DNA of 64,000 nt, taken from Streptomyces sp. NBC_00306 (GTDB lineage: Bacteria; Actinomycetota; Actinomycetes; Streptomycetales; Streptomycetaceae). The notes under the pieces are model-generated. The model made no database searches. It saw only the letters and a list, made by a program, of their open reading frames with translations, and had not been told where the DNA came from. The translations under genes and the position numbers were made by a program. This document shows positions 35,694 to 45,122 of this stretch, piece after piece (the stretch's first letter is position 1; each line of letters begins with the position of its first letter). The stretch is from contig NZ_CP108032.1 of assembly GCF_036169555.1 (NCBI RefSeq), positions 1,798,001 through 1,862,000 on the forward strand, given 5' to 3'.

Positions 35694-35747
35694 CGTACGG
35701 GGGCGGGTGCGGGGCTCACGATGTACGGCGTACCGGCGGCGGGGCCG

Positions 35748-37427
35748 TCATACGGGGCCGGTCGCGCCGCCGTCCGGGCCGTCGCCTCCCCGCGCGTCCC
35801 CGTCCCGCAGCAGGAACGGTTCCAGCAGCCCCGGGACGGCGTCCGCCGCGAAGCCGAGACCCTCGCTCGCGTCGGCGTCGAGGACCGCGTAGGCGCCCGC
35901 TCCGGCGGCCGTCGTCGCGGTGAGGGTCAGCACCCCGGCCCGCCGCTGGAACACGGACTGTTTCACCACCCAGCCGATGACTCCCCCGCGCTGCAGCGCG
36001 ACCGTCGCCCGCCGGACCGTGCCCGAGCGGGCGACGAGATAGCCGCCGCTGATGCCGTGGCCCAGGCTGCGGTAGGCGTCGAGGGCGAGGAGCACCGCGG
36101 CCGGCAGCGCGAGGACCGCGCAGCCCGCCGCGATGTACAGCAGGACATCGGTGAGCCACAGGCCCAGCGCGGTGAGCAGGGCGAGCGGCAGGACCGCGGT
36201 CGCGAGTGCCCAGCGCAGTCTGCGGGTTCGTGCCGCACGCGGGTGGGCGGTGAGCGGGGCGTCCGTCGGCGTCCGCGCCTCACGCAGGACCTGACCGGCC
36301 ACGTCGTCCGCCACCGCCCGGGGCACCGGCGGCAGCAGCACCTTGAGGTCGGCGTGCTTGTCCTGCTCGTCGTGGGCGATGCCGGTGGCGACCGCGTCCA
36401 CCCGGGCCGCGCCGAACAGGCGTACGCCCAGAGGTTCGACCAGCTCGACCCCGCGCAGCCGGCGCTCCTCCATGGAGATCGAGCGCGCGGTGAACAGTCC
36501 GCGCCGCACCCGCAGGGTGCCGCCGGGCTCGCGCTCCAGCCGGTAGTTCCACCACATCTCGATCCACAGACCGAGCGAGCCGACGACGCCGGCGGCGACG
36601 GCCGCCAGAAGCAGCACCACGATCATCATCAGGACGGAGGTGTGCGAGAAACGCTCGCCCACCCAGTCGATGACCTCGCCCTGCGCCCCGAACCACTCAC
36701 TGACCTGCATCACACCGCCGGCCGCCGCGCCGCCGAGCAGCGGGGCGACGAAGGAGACCGGGGCGTAGCGGATCCAGGCCAGGTCGACGGACGCGAGCTG
36801 CCCTTCGCGGTGTTCGCCGGGTGCGGCGGTGGCGGTGCGGCCGAGGAGTTCCCGGCGCAGCCGCTCGCCCTCCGCCTTGGTGACGGGGTTGAGCTCCAGC
36901 GTCGACTCACCGCCGGTGTGCTCGCCGGTGCCGATGCGCACCTTCACCAGGTCGAGGATCCGCAGCAGGGGGTTGGCCGTCAGGTCGACGCTGCGGATCC
37001 GTTCCCGGGCCAGCGAGCGCCGTTTGACCAGCAGTACTCCGGTGCGCAGTTCGGCGCGCTCGGTGCCTATTCGGTAGCGGGTCTTGCGCCAGCGCAGATA
37101 CTCCGCACCCGCCCCGGCGAGCACCAGCAGGACCCCGCCGAGCAGCAGCAGGGCGATGCCGGTGCCGCTGCGGGCCTCTCCGCGGAGCCAGTCCCCGCCG
37201 GAGAGCCCCAGCAGGACGGGCAGGCAGATGCCTCCCGCGACGCCGGACATCACGGCGGCCCTCACCACCAGGGCCCGTTTGTCGAGCCGGCGCCAGTCCT
37301 CGCCGGACGCCTGCCCTTCCGCGGTGCTCTCGCCGGACGCCGGTCGGCCCGCCGTCCGTTCGCCGTCGCCGTACGCCGCGCCCGGCAGAGCGGCCTCCCC
37401 CGCGGCCGGCTCCTCCGCGGTGCTCAC
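35748..37427 (-). CDS. Multi-PH-domain membrane protein (YdbT-like)
   Basis: 559 residues. After a disordered, charged first 45 residues there are paired transmembrane helices near residues 55-100, 225-300 and 415-460, alternating with three bacterial PH (bPH2) domains, each with a strand pattern such as RYRIGTERAELRTGVLLVKR, NYRLEREPGGTLRVRRGLFT and GYLVARSGTVRRATVALQRG. The layout matches Bacillus YdbT, encoded like here next to a one-PH partner. The GTG start overlaps the stop of that partner gene. Function is unproven; envelope stress or antimicrobial tolerance has been suggested for relatives. Confidence 0.82.
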   Translation of the reverse strand: MSTAEEPAAGEAALPGAAYGDGERTAGRPASGESTAEGQASGEDWRRLDKRALVVRAAVMSGVAGGICLPVLLGLSGGDWLRGEARSGTGIALLLLGGVLLVLAGAGAEYLRWRKTRYRIGTERAELRTGVLLVKRRSLARERIRSVDLTANPLLRILDLVKVRIGTGEHTGGESTLELNPVTKAEGERLRRELLGRTATAAPGEHREGQLASVDLAWIRYAPVSFVAPLLGGAAAGGVMQVSEWFGAQGEVIDWVGERFSHTSVLMMIVVLLLAAVAAGVVGSLGLWIEMWWNYRLEREPGGTLRVRRGLFTARSISMEERRLRGVELVEPLGVRLFGAARVDAVATGIAHDEQDKHADLKVLLPPVPRAVADDVAGQVLREARTPTDAPLTAHPRAARTRRLRWALATAVLPLALLTALGLWLTDVLLYIAAGCAVLALPAAVLLALDAYRSLGHGISGGYLVARSGTVRRATVALQRGGVIGWVVKQSVFQRRAGVLTLTATTAAGAGAYAVLDADASEGLGFAADAVPGLLEPFLLRDGDARGGDGPDGGATGPV

Positions 37428-37927
37428 GTCGCGTCCCCGGGTGTCGCCTGGGTGATGTGCGTGAGCTGCTCGGCAAGTTCGGCCGCGACCTCGTGGTCGA
37501 GCCCCTCGATCTTGATCGCGCCCTTGGAGGAGGCCGTGGTGACGATGACCGTTGCCAGCCGGAAGGCGCGTTCGAGGGGCCCGCGCAGGGTGTCCACGGT
37601 CTGGATCCGGGACATCGGCGCGATCCGCCACTCCTGCCAGAAGGCGCCGCTGCGGACGTAGACCGCCTCGTCCGTGACCTCCCACCGGTGGACCCGGAAC
37701 CACCAGGACGGGAAGAAGGCGGTGCACAGCAGTCCGAGCACCGCCAGTCCTGCGGCGACGGCCAGCAGCCAGGTCCGGGCGGGCCCGATCAGGGCCCCCA
37801 GCACGGCCAGCACCACGACCGGGACGCCCGTCAGCAGCAGCCACTGCACCCGCCACCAGCCGACGACCCGGTCATTGAGCGTGTTGTTCGGCGGCCTCAG
37901 CCGAACCGTCGCCTCCCCGGCGGCCAT
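37424..37927 (-). CDS. PH-domain membrane protein (YdbS-like)
   Basis: 167 residues. Two transmembrane helices (WLLLTGVPVVVLAVLGALIG and LLAVAAGLAVLGLLCTAFF) are followed by one bPH2 domain (HRWEVTDEAVYVRSGAFWQE, RIAPMSRIQTVDTLRGPLER, AIKIEGLDHEVAAELAEQL). It is the small partner of the multi-PH protein encoded directly downstream with overlapping codons. The gene begins 4 bases after the stop of pgi, so these two membrane proteins appear to be transcribed with a glycolytic gene. Confidence 0.85.
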   Translation of the reverse strand: MAAGEATVRLRPPNNTLNDRVVGWWRVQWLLLTGVPVVVLAVLGALIGPARTWLLAVAAGLAVLGLLCTAFFPSWWFRVHRWEVTDEAVYVRSGAFWQEWRIAPMSRIQTVDTLRGPLERAFRLATVIVTTASSKGAIKIEGLDHEVAAELAEQLTHITQATPGDAT

Positions 37928-37931
37928 CGGC

Positions 37932-39593
37932 TCAACGACCGCGCAGTGAGCGGTAGGTGGCCACCAGCGCGGCGGTCGAGCCGTCCAGATCCCCGCCGCC
38001 CGTGCCCTCCGTGAGCACCGGCTCGATCCTCTTCGCGAGGACCTTGCCCAGCTCGACGCCCCACTGGTCGAAGGAGTCGATGTTCCAGATCGCTCCCTGG
38101 ACGAACACCTTGTGCTCGTACAGCGCGATCAGCTGGCCGAGGACCGAGGGGGTGAGCTCGTCGGCGAGGATCGTGGTCGTGGGGCGGTTGCCGGGGAAGG
38201 TCTTGTGCGGCACCAGCTCCTCGGGCACGCCCTCCGCCCGCACCTCGTCGGGCGTCTTGCCGAAGGCGAGCGCCTGCGTCTGCGCGAAGAAGTTGGCCAT
38301 CAGCAGGTCGTGCTGGGCGACGAGGCCGGGCAGCAGGTCGTCGACCGGATTGGCGAAGCCGATGAAGTCCGCCGGGATGAGCTTCGTCCCCTGGTGGATC
38401 AACTGGTAGTAGGCGTGCTGTCCGTTGGTGCCGGGCGTGCCCCACACCACCGGACCGGTCTGCCACTCCACCCGGTTGCCCTCGCGGTCCACCGACTTGC
38501 CGTTGGACTCCATGTCCAGCTGCTGGAGATAGGCGGTGAACTTGCTCAGATAGTGGGAGTACGGCAGTACCGCGTGCGACTGGGCGTCGAAGAAGTCGCC
38601 GTACCAGACCCCCAGCAGGCCGAGCAGCATCGGCGCGTTGGCCTCCGCGGGGGCCGTCCGGAAGTGCTCGTCGACGAGGTGGAACCCGTCGAGCATCTCG
38701 CGGAAGCGGTCCGGGCCGATCGCGATCATCAGCGAGAGGCCGATGGCGGAGTCGAACGAGTAGCGCCCGCCGACCCAGTCCCAGAACTCGAACATGTTGG
38801 CCGTGTCGATGCCGAAGTCGGAGACCTTCTCGGCGTTGGTCGACAGGGCCACGAAGTGCTTGGCCACGGCCTCCTGACCGGCCTTCAGCTCGGTGAGCAG
38901 CCAGTCGCGCGCGGAGGTGGCGTTGGTGATGGTCTCGATCGTGGTGAAGGTCTTGGACGCGATGATGAACAGCGTCTCGGACGCGTCCAGCTCACGGACG
39001 GCCTCGTGCAGATCGGCACCGTCGACGTTGGAGACGAAATGGAACGTCAGATCGCGGGCGGTGTAGGCGCGCAGCGCCTCGTACGCCATGGCGGGGCCGA
39101 GGTCGGATCCGCCGATGCCGATGTTCACGACGTTCTTGATGCGCTTGCCGGTGTGACCGGTCCACTCGCCCGAACGGATCCGGTCCGCGAACGCGGCCAT
39201 CGTGTCGAGCACCGCGTGCACGGCCGGCACCACGTTCTCGCCGTCGACCTCGATGACGGCGTCCCGCGGGGCCCGCAGGGCCGTGTGCAGGACGGCGCGG
39301 TTCTCGGTGGTGTTGATCTTCTCGCCACGGAACATCGCGTCCCGCAGCCCGGTGACGTCGGTCGCCGCCGCCAGCTCACGCAGCAGCGTCAGCGTCTCGT
39401 CCGTCACCAGGTGCTTGGAGTAGTCGAGGTGGAGGTTGCCGACCTGGAGGGTGTACCTGCTGCCGCGCTGCGCGTCGGCCGCGAACAGCTCCCGCAGCTG
39501 CGTCCCTCCGAGTTGCTCGCGGTGCTTGCCGAGAGCAGCCCATTCGGGCGTCTTGTTGAGCCTGGTACGGCCGTCTGCGTTCATTCTGGACAT
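37932..39593 (-). CDS. pgi: Glucose-6-phosphate isomerase
   Basis: 553 residues. Signature segments include [49 protein letters not shown], the catalytic glutamate region [20 protein letters not shown] and the C-terminal [20 protein letters not shown]. It interconverts glucose- and fructose-6-phosphate, linking glycolysis to the pentose-phosphate genes encoded in the neighbouring operon. The ATG at 39593 has AGAAG upstream; an ATG three codons later (39584) is the alternative. Confidence 0.96.
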   Translation of the reverse strand: MSRMNADGRTRLNKTPEWAALGKHREQLGGTQLRELFAADAQRGSRYTLQVGNLHLDYSKHLVTDETLTLLRELAAATDVTGLRDAMFRGEKINTTENRAVLHTALRAPRDAVIEVDGENVVPAVHAVLDTMAAFADRIRSGEWTGHTGKRIKNVVNIGIGGSDLGPAMAYEALRAYTARDLTFHFVSNVDGADLHEAVRELDASETLFIIASKTFTTIETITNATSARDWLLTELKAGQEAVAKHFVALSTNAEKVSDFGIDTANMFEFWDWVGGRYSFDSAIGLSLMIAIGPDRFREMLDGFHLVDEHFRTAPAEANAPMLLGLLGVWYGDFFDAQSHAVLPYSHYLSKFTAYLQQLDMESNGKSVDREGNRVEWQTGPVVWGTPGTNGQHAYYQLIHQGTKLIPADFIGFANPVDDLLPGLVAQHDLLMANFFAQTQALAFGKTPDEVRAEGVPEELVPHKTFPGNRPTTTILADELTPSVLGQLIALYEHKVFVQGAIWNIDSFDQWGVELGKVLAKRIEPVLTEGTGGGDLDGSTAALVATYRSLRGR

Positions 39594-39641
39594 CAGCCCA
39601 CTTCTCTTGTACCTGCCTGCATGCCCCGCTGCCTTTCCAAC

Positions 39642-40853
39642 CTAGTTGATCAGACCGGCCAGCGAGGCGACAGCAGGCACGAACAGCGCCGCCGCGAGCA
39701 GTGCCGGAGCGTTGCCTCCCCAGGCGGCCGCCGCCGCGCCGCCGGCGAGGGCGCCGAGCGGAGCGCCGGCGACGCCGAGGGTGCGGAACGCCGAGCTGAT
39801 CCGGCCGAGCATGTCCGCCGGGCTGCGTTCCTGCACCAGCGTCGCCTGGTTGACGTTCCACACCATGCTCATGACGCCGAAGACCGCCATCGCGGCGACC
39901 GTCACCCACAACGCGCGGACCGTCCCGGTGATCAGCAGACAGCCGGCCTGCACGGTCCCGGCGACGAACACGCTGCGGATGCGCCCGACGCGCTCCGCGA
40001 GCCGGCGGGCCACCAGCCCGCCCGTCACGCTTCCGGCTCCCACGGCGGTCAGCACCGCCGCGTACGCCCCGCTGCCCGCGTCCAGCCAGCCGGTGACATG
40101 GACGACGAGGGTGGCGATGAGCGCGCCCATGCCGATGTTGCAGAGGGTGGTGGCCACGCACAGGCGGCGCAGCGCGGGATCGCTCCACAACCGGCGCAGC
40201 CCTTCCCCGATCTCCGCCCGCAGGGTGCTTCCGGCGGGCCTCGGCGCCCGCTCCGGCGCCCGCAGGCGCAGGGAGGCGATCAGGGCCGCGGCCACGAGAT
40301 AGGTGACGGCATCCGCCGCGTACGGCACGGCCGCGCCGGCGAGGAGGAGCACCGGCACGACGGGCGCGGCCAGAAAGGCCCCGACGATCTGCTGTGCGGT
40401 CATCAGCCGGGCGTTGGCCCCGGCGAGCGCGCCCTCGGGGACCAGGGCGGGCAGCAGCGCGGTCGCGGCGTTGTCGAAGAGCGTCTGGAGGGTGGTGAGG
40501 GCGAAGGCGAGCGCCAGCAGCAGGGCGATCGATCCGAGTCCCTGCCAGACCGCCAGGGCGAAGGCCGCCATCAGCAGGCCGCGCAGCAGGTCCACGGCCC
40601 ACATGGCCCGCCGCTGGTCCACGCGGTCGGCGACCGCGCCGCCCAGCAACCCGAAGAGCAGCCAGGGCAGATATCCGCAGGCGGTCACCGAGGCGATCAG
40701 CAGCGGATCGTCGGTGAGCGAGGCGGCGAGCAGCGGCATGGCGGCAAGTCGCAGTGCGTCGCCGAACTTGGAGACGACGGCTGCCGCCCACAGCCGTCCG
40801 AATCCCCCGCGCCAGGAGACGCTCCGCGCCTCCACCGTCCCGGCCGTCGTCAC
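39642..40853 (-). CDS. MFS transporter
   Basis: 403 residues and about twelve transmembrane helices; VVSKFGDALRLAAMPLLAA, the loop GGAVADRVDQRRAMWAVDLL and LVQERSPADMLGRISSAFRT are typical of the MFS-3/enterobactin-exporter-like group. Substrate unknown. Two starts compete: a GTG at 40853 with GGGAAGGGGA in good position, and an ATG at 40874 which lies 8 bases behind a TAGCGT -10 box and could be leaderless. I chose the GTG because the same box would then give a short leader holding the ribosome-binding site. Confidence 0.85.
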   Translation of the reverse strand: MTTAGTVEARSVSWRGGFGRLWAAAVVSKFGDALRLAAMPLLAASLTDDPLLIASVTACGYLPWLLFGLLGGAVADRVDQRRAMWAVDLLRGLLMAAFALAVWQGLGSIALLLALAFALTTLQTLFDNAATALLPALVPEGALAGANARLMTAQQIVGAFLAAPVVPVLLLAGAAVPYAADAVTYLVAAALIASLRLRAPERAPRPAGSTLRAEIGEGLRRLWSDPALRRLCVATTLCNIGMGALIATLVVHVTGWLDAGSGAYAAVLTAVGAGSVTGGLVARRLAERVGRIRSVFVAGTVQAGCLLITGTVRALWVTVAAMAVFGVMSMVWNVNQATLVQERSPADMLGRISSAFRTLGVAGAPLGALAGGAAAAAWGGNAPALLAAALFVPAVASLAGLIN

Positions 40854-40941
40854 AACGTCCCCTTCCCGTCCCATGATCCGGGACGCTACGGGGTGCCACT
40901 GACAATCGGCCCGGCCGACGAGAGGGGGCGGGAAAAGCAGA

Positions 40942-40971
40942 CCGGCCGGGCACCGTGAGGTGTCCGGCCGG
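40942..40971 (-). terminator. Terminator of the RbpA-family gene
   Basis: Arms 40942-40954 and 40959-40971 pair over 13 bases with one G-T pair and a four-base loop, 10 bases downstream of the stop at 40981. Confidence 0.78.
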
Positions 40972-40980
40972 ACGCAAGTT

Positions 40981-41316
40981 CTAGATCTCGCCCCGCAGTT
41001 TGGCAAGCGCTTCGGCGAGGATCGCCTCGCCGTCCGCGTCGCTGCGCCGCTCGCGTACATACGCGAGGTGCGTCTTGTACGGCTCGGTCCGCGGCGGGTC
41101 CGGCGGGTTGTCCCGGTCCTGACCGGCCGGGAACCCGCAGCGCGGGCAGTCCCAAGTGTCAGGGACCTGTGCGTCGCTGGCGAAGCTCGGCTGCGTCTCG
41201 TGCCCGTTCGAGCACCAGAAGGAGATGCGCAGGCGTGGCGCGGACTCGCCACGCTCGGCCTCGCCCATCGGCCCCGCTCCGACCCGGCTTCCCCGGATCG
41301 CGTTGCCACTTGCCAC
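40981..41316 (-). CDS. RbpA-family RNA polymerase-binding protein (paralogue type)
   Basis: 111 residues. The N-terminal AIRGSRVGAG segment matches the basic tail of RbpA, the middle has a zinc-type set FWCSNGHETQ and WDCPRCGFPAG, and the C-terminal YKTHLAYVRERRSDADGEAI corresponds to the sigma-interacting helices (RTHWDMLMERR in classical RbpA). RbpA binds RNA polymerase with housekeeping sigma and stabilises open complexes. The sequence is clearly diverged from the classical RbpA, which should be encoded elsewhere, so this is probably the second family member known in Streptomyces. The GTG start at 41316 has GGGAG 8 bases upstream. Confidence 0.85.
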   Translation of the reverse strand: MASGNAIRGSRVGAGPMGEAERGESAPRLRISFWCSNGHETQPSFASDAQVPDTWDCPRCGFPAGQDRDNPPDPPRTEPYKTHLAYVRERRSDADGEAILAEALAKLRGEI

Positions 41317-41450
41317 GGTCGTAACTCCCTGCGTGATGGTGCTGCACAGCCTCTCACAGCGGCTGCGCCGCGGTGCCCCAGTCTACGTAAGGCCCAACGC
41401 TCGTCCAGTGGTGGGAGTTACACCCCAGCCCGGGACGCGGAAGGCGCGGG

Positions 41451-41687
41451 TCAGCTGTCCAGCTTCATCAGCAGACCAAGTACGACAATGCACGCGAACC
41501 ACAGCAGACCGACCACCACGGTGATGCGGTCGAGGTTGCGCTCGGCGACCGAGGAGCCGCCCACGGACGACTGCATGCCACCGCCGAACATGTCGGAGAG
41601 GCCGCCGCCCTTCCCCTTGTGCATCAGCACGAGCAGCATCAGCAGCAGGCTGAAAGCGATCAGGGCGATCGAGAACCCCATAACCAC
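41451..41687 (-). CDS. secG: Preprotein translocase subunit SecG
   Basis: 78 residues. Two hydrophobic helices (IALIAFSLLLMLLVLMHKGK and VVVGLLWFACIVVLGLLM) flank the conserved loop GGGLSDMFGGGM. SecG supports SecYE in protein export. The GTG at 41687 follows a -10 box by 6 bases, which predicts a leaderless start; an ATG two codons later is the alternative. Confidence 0.94.
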   Translation of the reverse strand: MVMGFSIALIAFSLLLMLLVLMHKGKGGGLSDMFGGGMQSSVGGSSVAERNLDRITVVVGLLWFACIVVLGLLMKLDS

Positions 41688-41693
41688 GGCTGG

Positions 41694-41699
41694 ACCCTA
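41694..41699 (-). promoter_or_regulatory. -10 box of secG (leaderless)
   Basis: TAGGGT on the minus strand at 41699-41694, 6 bases before the GTG start; no ribosome-binding site. Confidence 0.5.
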
Positions 41700-41734
41700 C
41701 TTCCTGGCAATTCTCTCGGGACATCTACGGACGA

Positions 41735-41769
41735 GCGGGGGCCCGGGCTCCACAGCCTCAGGCCCCCGC
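41735..41769 (-). terminator. Terminator of the gap-pgk-tpiA operon
   Basis: Arms GCGGGGGCC (41735-41743) and complement (41761-41769) lie 31 bases downstream of the tpiA stop. Confidence 0.72.
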
Positions 41770-41800
41770 AAGGGTACGACGGATCCGCGCTACCGCATAC

Positions 41801-42577
41801 TCACTGGTCGCGGAACCGGACGATCTTGACGAACTCGTCGGCGTCCAGTGCCGCGCCACCGACCAGAGCGCCGTCCACATCGGGCTGCGCCATGATCGCG
41901 GCGACGTTTCCGGACTTCACGGAGCCGCCGTACTGGATGCGCACCTTGTCGGCGAGCTCCTGCGAGTACAGCTCGGCCAGCCGCCCGCGGATCGCCCCGC
42001 AGACCTCCTGGGCGTCCTCCGGGGTGGCGACCTCACCGGTGCCGATGGCCCACACGGGCTCGTACGCGATCACGATGGACTCGGCCTGCTCGGCCGGGAC
42101 GTCCTTCAGACCGCCTTCGAGCTGGTTCAGCGTGTACTGGACCTGCTGGCCGGCCTTGCGGACGTCCAGGCCCTCGCCGATGCAGAGGATCGGGGTCAGA
42201 CCGTGCCGGAACGCTGCCTTCACCTTGGCGTTGCAGATCTCGTCCGTCTCGGCGTGGTACTGCCGGCGCTCGGAGTGGCCCACCGCGACATAGGTGCACT
42301 TCAGCTTGGCCAGCATCAGGCCCGAGATCTCGCCGGTGTACGCGCCGGAGTCGTGCGCCGAGAGGTCCTGGGCGCCGTACTTGATCTTCAGCTTGTCGCC
42401 GTCGATCAGGGTCTGGACGGACCGCAGGTCGGTGAAGGGCGGCAGGACCGACACCTCCACGGCGTCGTAGTCCTTGTCGGACAGCGCGAAGGCGAGCTTC
42501 TGGACGTGGGCGATGGCCTCGAGGTGGTTGAGGTTCATCTTCCAGTTGCCCGCCATCAGCGGGGTACGGGTGGTCAT
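41801..42577 (-). CDS. tpiA: Triosephosphate isomerase
   Basis: 258 residues. The lysine of [10 protein letters not shown], the histidine of [10 protein letters not shown] and the catalytic glutamate in [15 protein letters not shown] are present, as is the phosphate loop YGGSVKSGN. It interconverts dihydroxyacetone phosphate and glyceraldehyde-3-phosphate. The ATG at 42577 is 7 bases after the stop of pgk, so the two are co-transcribed. Confidence 0.96.
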   Translation of the reverse strand: MTTRTPLMAGNWKMNLNHLEAIAHVQKLAFALSDKDYDAVEVSVLPPFTDLRSVQTLIDGDKLKIKYGAQDLSAHDSGAYTGEISGLMLAKLKCTYVAVGHSERRQYHAETDEICNAKVKAAFRHGLTPILCIGEGLDVRKAGQQVQYTLNQLEGGLKDVPAEQAESIVIAYEPVWAIGTGEVATPEDAQEVCGAIRGRLAELYSQELADKVRIQYGGSVKSGNVAAIMAQPDVDGALVGGAALDADEFVKIVRFRDQ

Positions 42578-42584
42578 GAGTGAG

Positions 42585-43796
42585 TCAGTCCTCCAGTGCG
42601 GCGAGGCCGGGAAGCGTCTTGCCCTCGAGGTACTCGAGGCTTGCGCCGCCACCGGTCGAGATGTGGCCGAATGCCTTCTCGTCGAAGCCCAGGATCCGCA
42701 CGGCCGCGGCGGAGTCCCCGCCGCCGACCACGCTGAAGGCCGGGGACTCGACGAGCGCCTGGGCGACGGCCTTGGTGCCCTCGGCGTAGTCGGGGTGCTC
42801 GAAGACGCCCATCGGACCGTTCCAGAAAACGGTGGCCGCGTCGGCGAGCTTCGATGCGTAAAGCTTGCGGGTCTCGGGACCGATGTCCAGACCCTCCTCG
42901 TCGGCCGGGATCGCGTCCGCGGCGACGACGGTGGGATGGGCCGGGGCCTTGGTCTTGAGGTCCGGGAATTCCGGGGCGACCAGGACGTCGACGGGGAGCA
43001 CGAACTCCACGCCCTTCGCCTCGGCGCGCGTCAGGTACTCCTTGACCGCCGGGATCTGGTCCTCCTGGAGCAGCGAGATACCGACCTCGTGGCCCTGGGC
43101 CTTGAGGAAGGTGTACGCCATGCCGCCGCCGATCAGGATGCGGTCGGCCTTCTCCAGCAGATGGTCGATCACACCGAGCTTGTCGGAGACCTTGGCTCCG
43201 CCGAGCACGACGACGTACGGGCGTGCCACGTCCTCCGTGAGCTTCTTGAGGACGCCGACCTCGGTGGCGATCAGCTGGCCGGCCGCGTGCGGCAGGCGGG
43301 CCGGCAGGTCGTACACGGAGGCGTGCTTGCGGTGCACGGCGCCGAAGCCGTCGCCGACGTACACATCGGCCAGGGCGGCGAGCTCGTCGGCGAAGGCGCC
43401 GCGCTCGGCGTCGTCCTTGCTCGTCTCACCGGGGTTGAAGCGGAGGTTCTCGATCACCGCGACCTGGCCGTCCGCCAGGCCGGCGACGACGGAGCGGGCC
43501 GACTCGCCGACGGTGTCGGTCGCGAAGGCGACGTCGGTGCCGAGCAGTTCACCGAGCCGGGCGGCCGCGGGGGCCAGCGAGAAGGCCGGGTCCGGGGCGC
43601 CCTTGGGGCGGCCGAGGTGGGAGGCGACGACGACGCGGGCGCCGGCCTCGGCGAGCTTGGCGACGGTCGGCTGGACGGCCCGGATACGGCCGTCGTCGGT
43701 GATGGTGGTGCCGTCGAGCGGCACGTTCAGGTCGGCGCGGACGAAAACGCGCTGACCCGCGACCCCTTCTGCAAGAAGCTGGTCGATCGTCTTCAT
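42585..43796 (-). CDS. pgk: Phosphoglycerate kinase
   Basis: 403 residues. The substrate-side motif [27 protein letters not shown], and the nucleotide-side [22 protein letters not shown] and [17 protein letters not shown] are all present. It makes ATP from 1,3-bisphosphoglycerate. The ATG at 43796 gives the standard MKTIDQLL; a longer frame to 43877 covers the intergenic hairpin and is rejected. It follows gap after 112 bases. Confidence 0.96.
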   Translation of the reverse strand: MKTIDQLLAEGVAGQRVFVRADLNVPLDGTTITDDGRIRAVQPTVAKLAEAGARVVVASHLGRPKGAPDPAFSLAPAAARLGELLGTDVAFATDTVGESARSVVAGLADGQVAVIENLRFNPGETSKDDAERGAFADELAALADVYVGDGFGAVHRKHASVYDLPARLPHAAGQLIATEVGVLKKLTEDVARPYVVVLGGAKVSDKLGVIDHLLEKADRILIGGGMAYTFLKAQGHEVGISLLQEDQIPAVKEYLTRAEAKGVEFVLPVDVLVAPEFPDLKTKAPAHPTVVAADAIPADEEGLDIGPETRKLYASKLADAATVFWNGPMGVFEHPDYAEGTKAVAQALVESPAFSVVGGGDSAAAVRILGFDEKAFGHISTGGGASLEYLEGKTLPGLAALED

Positions 43797-43825
43797 GGTC
43801 AGAACTCCTGGGACGGCGGGACGTG

Positions 43826-43872
43826 CGACAGGGCTCGAACCGCGCCACACTGCGCGTGCCCGAGCCCTGTCG
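43826..43872 (-). terminator. Intra-operon hairpin between gap and pgk
   Basis: Perfect 12-base arms CGACAGGGCTCG (43826-43837) and complement (43861-43872) enclose 23 bases. As gap and pgk are in the same direction, this may act as a partial terminator or as an mRNA end-stabiliser that raises gap expression above pgk. Confidence 0.6.
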
Positions 43873-43908
43873 CTCACATCGGGGTGCTCTCGGTGCCGGT
43901 CGGAGCTG

Positions 43909-44934
<1,026 letters not shown>

Positions 44935-45047
44935 TTAGGTACGCCGGTTTTCGACGCCGGCGAGTTGTATGGGATGTCCCCGACCGCCTCCGACCCTACC
45001 TCTCCGGAAGCCACGGAGTGACATCGGAACGGCCCCTGTGTGGCGGT

Positions 45048-45084
45048 GGCGGCCCGTACCCCTCAGTAGGGTGCACGGGCCGCC
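45048..45084 (-). terminator. Terminator of the secreted carboxypeptidase gene
   Basis: Arms GGCGGCCCGT (45048-45057) and complement (45075-45084), extended inside by ACCC/GGGT, lie 38 bases past the stop at 45123 and separate it from the gap promoter. Confidence 0.75.
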
Positions 45085-45122
45085 GGAACCGCGGTGGGAG
45101 CCGCGGTCTCCGTCACCCGGGG

